Assembly: GCA_020722705.1 (NCBI GenBank)
Contig: DYKI01000019.1
Span: forward strand, 1 to 46,492
Reading direction: 5' to 3'
From: Chthonomonas calidirosea
Lineage (GTDB): Bacteria > Armatimonadota > Chthonomonadetes > Chthonomonadales > CAJBBX01
Length of the DNA: 46,492 nt
Shown here: positions 41,239 to 46,492 of the stretch, in pieces
How the letters are laid out: every line of letters begins with the position of its first letter
Position numbering within the stretch: the stretch's first letter is position 1
Position numbers and translations under genes: made by a program
Notes under the pieces: model-generated
Database searches by the model: none
The model's input: only the letters and a program-made list of their open reading frames with translations
What the model was told of the DNA's origin: nothing

Positions 41239-43053
41239 TCAGCCCGCCAGCTCCGTCCTGAACTGCTTGCTGTAGAGCTCCGCGTACAGACCGTCACGCG
41301 CCAGCAGTTCGGCGTGCGGGCCGCTTTCGACGATGCGCCCCTGGTCCAGGACGAGGATTCGATCAGCGCCGACCACCGTCGAGAGTCTGTGCGCAATGAC
41401 GATCGTTGTCCGACCGCGCATCAGTTCGTCCAGCGCTTCCTGAACGAGAGCCTCCGATGACGCATCCAGCGATGATGTGGCCTCGTCGAGGATCAGCAGC
41501 TTGGGGTCCGTCAGTATGGCGCGCGCGATGGCTATCCGCTGTCGCTCGCCTCCGGAAAGGCGCACGCCTCGCTCGCCGATCACTGCGTCGAACCCTCCGG
41601 GCATGGAGTCGATGAAGAACGCATTGGCTGCATACGCCGCGCGGCGAATGTCCTCATCGGAAGCATCGCGCTTGCCGTACGCTATGTTGTCGCGGAGAGT
41701 GCCGGCGAACAACCAGGTCTCCTGAGGAACGATGCCGATCTGCCGCCGAAGCGTCTCCAGCTTGACATCCCGCACGTCAATCCCATCAATCTTGATGGAC
41801 CCGCCGACCACGTCATAGAAGCGCGGGATCAGGTCCACGAGCGTGCTCTTTCCGGCCCCACTGTGTCCCACGAGGGCAACGACTTCGCCAGGCCGGACCT
41901 CGATGTTGATGTCCTGGAGGACCATCGGGCCGTCGCCATAGCGGAAGCTGACGTTCCGCAGCTCGACATGCCCGCGCAAAGGCGGCATCTCGATAGCATC
42001 GGGCTTCTCCTGAACTTCGCTTTCCTGATCCAGAACTTCCGTGAAGATGCGCTGGGCTGCCGCGAGGGCCTGCTGGCGCATGTTGTTGATGCCGCCAAGA
42101 TCGCCAACGGCGCGCGCCAGAGTCTGAAGCGCAACAACGAACATGGCCAGGCCGCCGATGGTCATTTTGCTGATCGGTTCAAGGCCCTGGCTCTCCAGCC
42201 GTGTGTTCCGCACAACCTCGTTGCCCGCCAGGAAGATGACCAGCGCTATCCCGAAAGCGCCGAGGAACTCAATGACGGGCCGCAGCCTCGCGCTCTGCTT
42301 CACGCCGCTGATGACTGCGTTGAAGGCGCGCTCGTTCTCCTGGCTGAAGCGCTCGATCTCGTGGCTCTCAGTCGCAAACGACTTGATGATCCGAACCCCT
42401 GCCAGGGTCTCCTCGGCGATTGTCGAGATGTCGGCCAGGCTGATCTGCACCAGGTCCGTTATCTTTCGGATCTTCTTGCCGATGCGCGAGATGGCAAGAC
42501 CCATCAGCGGGACCACGATGACTGCGGCCAGGGTGAGCCGCCAACTCGTATAGAAGAGAAGCGCCAGACACCCGATGATGTGCAGAGGGGCCGCCACAAC
42601 GTCACGAATGGTCATGGTCGCGTTCTGGATGACCGGCAGGTCGTTGGTCAGCGTGGACATGATGGCGCCCGTGCGGCGCCGGTTGAAGAACGACAGGGAG
42701 AGACTGTGCAGATGTGCGAATATCTCTTCTCTCAACCGGGCGGTGATACGCTGAGCCACGAGCGAGAGATAGAACGTCTGTCCGTACGCCAGCAACCCGT
42801 TGATGACGAAGACACCGACGACAACCAGGCATACGAAGTTAAGTCGGCCGATCTCCTCACCGGCCATGGCATCAATGACCAGCTTGATGCCGACTTTCAG
42901 CACCGCGCCAACGGCGGCGACTCCGGCCGAGCATAAGAGCCCGAGCGTGATCGTCCGCCGGTGCGGCCGCAGGTACGCCAGCAGCCGTCGCTGCGTTTCC
43001 CGCTCCTGCCTTTTCGCGTCGCTATCGAAGGCCGAGGCCGTGGCACGCTTCAC
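41239..43053 (-). CDS. msbA: MsbA-like ABC exporter, lipid A flippase candidate
   Basis: A 604-residue half-transporter with an N-terminal six-helix membrane domain and a C-terminal ATPase domain, forming a homodimer. The ATPase motifs are complete: Walker A GHSGAGKST, signature LSGGERQR, Walker B LLILDEATSSLD and switch His in IAHRLS. MsbA flips Kdo2-lipid A across the inner membrane. Similar exporters carry other lipids or drugs, so the position amid lipid A genes is the main reason for the specific name. The start is a GTG at 43053 with a weak ribosome site. Confidence 0.9.
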   Translation of the reverse strand: MKRATASAFDSDAKRQERETQRRLLAYLRPHRRTITLGLLCSAGVAAVGAVLKVGIKLVIDAMAGEEIGRLNFVCLVVVGVFVINGLLAYGQTFYLSLVAQRITARLREEIFAHLHSLSLSFFNRRRTGAIMSTLTNDLPVIQNATMTIRDVVAAPLHIIGCLALLFYTSWRLTLAAVIVVPLMGLAISRIGKKIRKITDLVQISLADISTIAEETLAGVRIIKSFATESHEIERFSQENERAFNAVISGVKQSARLRPVIEFLGAFGIALVIFLAGNEVVRNTRLESQGLEPISKMTIGGLAMFVVALQTLARAVGDLGGINNMRQQALAAAQRIFTEVLDQESEVQEKPDAIEMPPLRGHVELRNVSFRYGDGPMVLQDINIEVRPGEVVALVGHSGAGKSTLVDLIPRFYDVVGGSIKIDGIDVRDVKLETLRRQIGIVPQETWLFAGTLRDNIAYGKRDASDEDIRRAAYAANAFFIDSMPGGFDAVIGERGVRLSGGERQRIAIARAILTDPKLLILDEATSSLDASSEALVQEALDELMRGRTTIVIAHRLSTVVGADRILVLDQGRIVESGPHAELLARDGLYAELYSKQFRTELAG

Positions 43054-43107
43054 GCCGACCCGTCCATTCGATGTTCACGATGATGCATACCATGCACCAT
43101 ATGGCTC

Positions 43108-44349
43108 CTATCTCCCTCCGGCAAGGTCCAGCACCATTCGGGCGGTACGCCGGCACGCGCCCGGGGCTCCAAGCGAGTCGCGAACCTCGCGGAGCGCGCT
43201 TCTGACGTTCGCCGCCATCTCCGGCTCGCGCAGGTAGCACAACAGGGCATCCGACATAGCCTCCGGAGTTGCGTCATCCGCGATCAGCTCCGGAACGATC
43301 CGCCGTCCCGCGATGATGTTCGGGAGGCCCACGTGCTCGATGCGTCCGATCCGACGCAACGCATACTCTATACGCATGAAACCCGATCCTCTGTAGATTA
43401 TGACCATCGGAGTTCCAAGTATGGCCGCTTCGAGTGTCGCGGTGCCCGAACATACGATGGCGGCATCCGAATGAGCCAGCGCGTCGTGGGTCCATCCTCG
43501 CACCGCCACGGCCTTGCCCGCGCTCGGCCCAGCAGCGAGCTGGATCAACGGCTCCGGGACGCCATCTGTAACGGCGCGGGGCCGATCTCCAGGTTCGCCG
43601 GCCAGCGCGATCACGAACTGCAGTCCCGGCACACCCTTGCGCGCCAACAGCGCCGCGTCGGCCATAGCAGCGGAGTTGTGCGTGAGCTCCCCCACGCGGC
43701 TTCCGGGAAGCAGAGCCGCAATGGGCTTGTCGGACACGAGGCCGAGATTGGCCATGAATGACTCACGGTCGAGCCGAGGCCGCGCGATGTCCAGCAATGG
43801 GTGGCCTACGAACTCGGCATTCGCCCCGACGGCGTTCAGACGCTCAGCCGACCATGGGAACTGCGTCGCGATCCGATCGGTCACCGCCGCAAGTCCAACG
43901 GGCGGGCGTCCCGACCGACGCCACGAGCCCGGGGGCAGGAAGTAGAGTACCTTCAGTCCCCTCGCCTTGCTCCATCTGCTGACGGGCACATTGAAGGCCC
44001 CGAAGTCAATGGGCACAACTACCGAGGGCCGTCTCGCCTTGAGTGCACGCAGGAGGCGCGGCAGAACGCGAAACCGAAGCTTCGGAGCAACTCTCAGCGA
44101 CTCGACAATACCGATGGCCGCCCAGCCGTGGATATCCTCGATGATCTCCACATCGGCGGCACGCATTCGATGCCCGCCGAGGCCCCACATGGCAACAGCA
44201 GGTTCGGCACGACGCAGCTCCGTTGCCAGCCTCGCTCCGAATGCATCGCCAGACGCCTCGCCGGCGATTATGGCAACACTGACGCCGCCCGCGTTCAACT
44301 TCTTGTGCGGCCTGTCACTCGCGTCGGCGCTCGTTGCCGCGTCCGGCAT
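43108..44349 (-). CDS. lpxB: Lipid-A-disaccharide synthase
   Basis: A 413-residue GT19 enzyme joining UDP-2,3-diacylglucosamine and lipid X to the disaccharide. It has IIAGEASGDAFGARL, MWGLGGHRMRAADVE, IDFGAFNVPVSRW, LPGSRVGELTHN, SGTATLEAAILGTPMVIIY and GLPNIIAGRRIVPELIAD. The ATG at 44349 overlaps the end of lpxA by 35 bases. No internal start codon just before the conserved core is available, so this overlap seems genuine. In many related genomes lpxI or another UDP-diacylglucosamine pyrophosphatase gene lies between lpxA and lpxB; here there is none. Confidence 0.95.
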   Translation of the reverse strand: MPDAATSADASDRPHKKLNAGGVSVAIIAGEASGDAFGARLATELRRAEPAVAMWGLGGHRMRAADVEIIEDIHGWAAIGIVESLRVAPKLRFRVLPRLLRALKARRPSVVVPIDFGAFNVPVSRWSKARGLKVLYFLPPGSWRRSGRPPVGLAAVTDRIATQFPWSAERLNAVGANAEFVGHPLLDIARPRLDRESFMANLGLVSDKPIAALLPGSRVGELTHNSAAMADAALLARKGVPGLQFVIALAGEPGDRPRAVTDGVPEPLIQLAAGPSAGKAVAVRGWTHDALAHSDAAIVCSGTATLEAAILGTPMVIIYRGSGFMRIEYALRRIGRIEHVGLPNIIAGRRIVPELIADDATPEAMSDALLCYLREPEMAANVRSALREVRDSLGAPGACRRTARMVLDLAGGR

Positions 44350-45115
44350 AACCGCTTCTGGTTCCGCGCATGAACGTCAGCAGGTACTCGAGCTCCTCGC
44401 TCATCTCCAGCTCGTCTTCGATCCGCGCGATGGCCTGCGACAGGTTCAGGTCGGACCGGTAGAGCAGCTTGTAGGCTTGCCGCAGAATGGTTCTGGAAGC
44501 CGGAGGAACTCCCGACCGTCGCAGCCCGATCTTGTTCAGGTCTATCACCCGTGCCGGAACCCCGTCGGACAGCATGAACGGAGGCACATCCTGGTTGACC
44601 TTGCTCAGGCCGCCGAGCATGGCCAGCTTGCCGATCCGACAGAACTGGTGAATGCCCACCATTCCGCCAAAGACCGTGCTGTCCTCAACCGTCACGTGCC
44701 CCGACATTCCTACGTAGCTGGCGATCGTGTTGCCGTCGCCTATCTCGCAGTTGTGGCCGACATGAGAGTAAGCCATGAACATGTTGTCGTTGCCGATGCG
44801 CGTGGCGATGCCCTCACCGACTGCCCGATGCAGCGTGACACACTCGCGGATGATATTGTTGTCGCCAACCACCAGGAAGCTCTTCTCACCACGGTACTTG
44901 TGGTCCTGCGGCTCGCCTCCCAGCACGGCTCCGGGCCAGATGGAGCACTTACGGCCGATCCGCGTGCCCGGCATCACGCAGACGTTGGCCTCGAGCGTCG
45001 TTCCTTCGCCGACATGCACGTCGTCGCCGATGAAGCAGTACGGACCAACAGTCACGGTGTCAGCGAGGTACGCTCCCGGATCCACAATCGCTGTCGGGTG
45101 TATCTGGCGGGCCAT
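44315..45115 (-). CDS. lpxA: UDP-N-acetylglucosamine acyltransferase
   Basis: A 266-residue left-handed beta-helix acyltransferase for the first lipid A step. It begins IHPTAIVDPGAYLADTVTVG and shows hexapeptide repeats; the catalytic His is H121 in YSHVGHNCEIGD (H118 is the partner), with GIHQFCRIGKLAMLGGLSKV after it. GEPQDHKYRGE is a further LpxA mark. The ATG at 45115 is used; it lies five bases past the fabZ stop. An upstream ATG at 45148 would overlap fabZ. The C-terminal tail is Arg/Glu-rich and overlaps lpxB. Confidence 0.95.
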   Translation of the reverse strand: MARQIHPTAIVDPGAYLADTVTVGPYCFIGDDVHVGEGTTLEANVCVMPGTRIGRKCSIWPGAVLGGEPQDHKYRGEKSFLVVGDNNIIRECVTLHRAVGEGIATRIGNDNMFMAYSHVGHNCEIGDGNTIASYVGMSGHVTVEDSTVFGGMVGIHQFCRIGKLAMLGGLSKVNQDVPPFMLSDGVPARVIDLNKIGLRRSGVPPASRTILRQAYKLLYRSDLNLSQAIARIEDELEMSEELEYLLTFMRGTRSGYAGRGNERRRE

Positions 45116-45119
45116 TCCG

Positions 45120-45593
45120 TCAGTCCCCCTCCGAGCTTTCACACGCATTCACTTCGGCCTGTGGTCGCGGGTCAATGAGCATGAAGTGCATCTCAGCTTC
45201 AGCGACAAGCTCACCGTCAACCTCGCCCCGCAACGTTACCTTACCCACTCGGTTGCGGAAGTAGATGACATTCACTTCGGTCTTCAGCGTGTCGCCGGGT
45301 ACCACGGGCCTCCGGAACCTCACGTTGTCAATCCGTGCGATCACCGGGATCGTGTTGCGGAGGCCCGGGACCGACAGCATGAGGACACCACCGACCTGAG
45401 CCATGGCCTCGATGATCAGCACTCCCGGCATGATCGCCTGCGACGGGAAGTGACCGTTGAAGAAGTCCTCGTTTATGGTAACGTTCTTGACGCCCACCGC
45501 CCGTTTGCCGGGCTCCATCTCCAGAATCCGGTCCACCAGCAGCATCGGATACCGATGCGGCAGACACGCTCTGATCTGCTCCACGTCTAGCAT
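45120..45593 (-). CDS. fabZ: 3-hydroxyacyl-[acyl-carrier-protein] dehydratase
   Basis: A 157-residue hot-dog-fold dehydratase that makes trans-2-enoyl-ACP. It has LPHRYPMLLVDRILEMEPGK, NEDFFNGHFPSQAIMPGVLI (catalytic His48) and IEAMAQVGG (catalytic Glu62), and FRRPVVPGDTL. Its substrate 3-hydroxyacyl-ACP is also the donor for LpxA and LpxD, which is why fabZ is often placed here. In some phyla it is fused to LpxC; here the two genes are separate, 10 bases apart. The ATG at 45593 follows GGAGG. Confidence 0.96.
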   Translation of the reverse strand: MLDVEQIRACLPHRYPMLLVDRILEMEPGKRAVGVKNVTINEDFFNGHFPSQAIMPGVLIIEAMAQVGGVLMLSVPGLRNTIPVIARIDNVRFRRPVVPGDTLKTEVNVIYFRNRVGKVTLRGEVDGELVAEAEMHFMLIDPRPQAEVNACESSEGD

Positions 45594-45603
45594 ACTAGCC
45601 TCC

Positions 45604-46452
45604 TCACCCGGGCCGGTTGCCCGCAGACGCCGCTGCGAGCCGCCCAACCAGCCGCGCGTTGACCGCGTGGCCGGGCCGTACTGCAGTCACATGCGCTCGA
45701 AGGCGCACACCCAGAACCGCCAGGTCACCCAGCAGGTCCAGCATCTTATGCATCAGGCATTCCTGAGGCACTCTCAGCGCATCCGAGAAGCGATCCTCGA
45801 ACACGATGAGCGCGTTGCCCAGGTCGCCTCCTCGCGCCAGTCCTGCGTCCAACAAGGCCTGGACCTCATGATGCATGGCAAACGTTCTCGCCGGGGCCAG
45901 ATCACGCTCAAAGACACCTCGACCGATCTTGCGCGTCGCTGCCTGCACTCCGAGCAGCGGATGATCGTAGTCGGTCACACAGGTCAGGCGCAAGCATGTA
46001 TCCGGCACAGCGACGGCGCAGGAGTTTCCGCTCGTCACGGCCACCGGTTCTTCCAGCCAAATCTCCTCCGCGCGCCTGTTCTGGCTCACCACCCCGGCAC
46101 CTCTCAGAAGCCTGGCCCAGTCCCTCGCGCTGCCGTCCAGAATCGGGATCTCAGGCCCGTCCACCTGAACCGTCGCATTGTCAATGCCCATGCCCAGCAG
46201 AGCGGCCAGCAGATGCTCAACGGTCATCACCGTCCATCCGTCTGCGCCCAGAGCGGTGCATCGGCACCCGTCAACCAGCCGATCAGGCGACAACGCAAAG
46301 GCGGATCGGCCATCCGTAAAGCTGATGCCGGTCCCGGCCGCTGCCGGCTCGATGCAAACCCCACAGTGCGCTCCGGTGTGTATGCCCACGCCCGATGCCT
46401 CAATCGGTCTCCGGAGTGTCCGTTCCTGCCGACCTGCCATTGGCACGGTCAT
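45604..46452 (-). CDS. lpxC: UDP-3-O-acyl-N-acetylglucosamine deacetylase
   Basis: A 282-residue zinc deacetylase, the committed step of lipid A synthesis. Zinc ligands are visible as H80 (TVEHLLAAL), H235 and D239 (HKMLDLLGD); H262 in RPGHAVNARLV is the conserved general catalyst. VDGPEIPILDGSARDW and the N-terminal EASGVGIHTGAH are also diagnostic. The ATG at 46452 has CGAGG a few bases before it; an ATG at 46440 has no site. It is the first gene of the operon in the window. Only 40 bases remain to the right edge, so lpxD could lie just beyond. Confidence 0.95.
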   Translation of the reverse strand: MTVPMAGRQERTLRRPIEASGVGIHTGAHCGVCIEPAAAGTGISFTDGRSAFALSPDRLVDGCRCTALGADGWTVMTVEHLLAALLGMGIDNATVQVDGPEIPILDGSARDWARLLRGAGVVSQNRRAEEIWLEEPVAVTSGNSCAVAVPDTCLRLTCVTDYDHPLLGVQAATRKIGRGVFERDLAPARTFAMHHEVQALLDAGLARGGDLGNALIVFEDRFSDALRVPQECLMHKMLDLLGDLAVLGVRLRAHVTAVRPGHAVNARLVGRLAAASAGNRPG

Positions 46453-46492
46453 CGTCCTCGATGATCCATATCTGTCGGGAGGGTCATCGTCC

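Noticed and set aside
43967-45178. Long open frame on the plus strand opposite lpxB and lpxA
   Set aside because: Antisense to two certain lipid A genes; composition and lack of a ribosome site mark it as a shadow.
1-46492. tRNA or rRNA genes
   Set aside because: I found no stretch with the conserved T-arm or acceptor pairing of a tRNA and no rRNA core sequence by eye; a covariance search would be needed to be sure.

Overview
This is a gene-dense, GC-rich bacterial chromosome segment with no phage, IS element, CRISPR array, rRNA or tRNA that I can see. A full lipid A/Kdo gene set shows that the cell has an outer membrane. The pseudopilin at 14656-15396 has the [20 protein letters not shown]-type N-terminus, an [12 protein letters not shown]-type linker and an H-X9-DG C-terminus. 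That style is common in Armatimonadota (and, more loosely, Planctomycetota), so an armatimonadotal genome is my best guess. It is an inference from protein style, not from a marker gene.

Layout. (1) 1-14151, minus strand: a truncated gene at the left edge, a ferritin with its own terminator, and then a long carbohydrate block. Read in the direction of transcription, the block holds an old-yellow-enzyme oxidoreductase, a LolA-like protein, a 2-keto-3-deoxygluconate kinase, a KDPG aldolase, two sugar ABC permeases, a lipoprotein sugar-binding protein, a GH36 alpha-galactosidase-like enzyme, a broken epimerase and a DUF2961/GH172-type secreted protein. It looks like glycoside cleavage, sugar uptake and a KDG/KDPG catabolic route, but no transporter ATPase is encoded there. 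(2) 14345-17119, plus strand: a clear promoter, a compact cobalamin riboswitch, a possible Shine-Dalgarno-masking hairpin, then a pseudopilin and two BtuF-like binding proteins, one without a signal peptide. This is the most unusual unit of the window. (3) 17243-20578: a class II aldolase, a SorE-like zinc dehydrogenase with a duplicated Rossmann domain, and an SrlD-like dehydrogenase, probably a polyol/ketose-phosphate pathway. (4) 20598-25644: housekeeping genes radA, nadC, birA, rdgB, a DUF1844 gene and a Nif3-family gene.

(5) 25619-28954: a large membrane glycosyltransferase-like protein and a Tat-type Gfo/Idh/MocA oxidoreductase with a strong promoter. (6) 29584-33459: two ECF sigma-factor operons facing each other across one strong hairpin terminator. 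One carries a zinc-finger anti-sigma factor and a CpxP/Spy-like protein; the other carries a single-pass membrane protein and an exported protein joining a secretin-type N-domain to zinc ribbons. (7) 33593-35209: a small BON-like gene, a palindromic element and a HEAT-like secreted protein. (8) 35212-46452, minus strand: eleven tightly packed genes for lipid A and core biosynthesis, in transcription order lpxC, fabZ, lpxA, lpxB, msbA-like, a DUF374 acyltransferase, waaA, lpxK, lpxL-like, a GT9 glycosyltransferase and kdsB.

Translational coupling is a strong theme: ten junctions have a 4-base ATGA or GTGA overlap, and these decided several start codons. All functions are read from motifs and family resemblance in the translated sequence; no database search was run.
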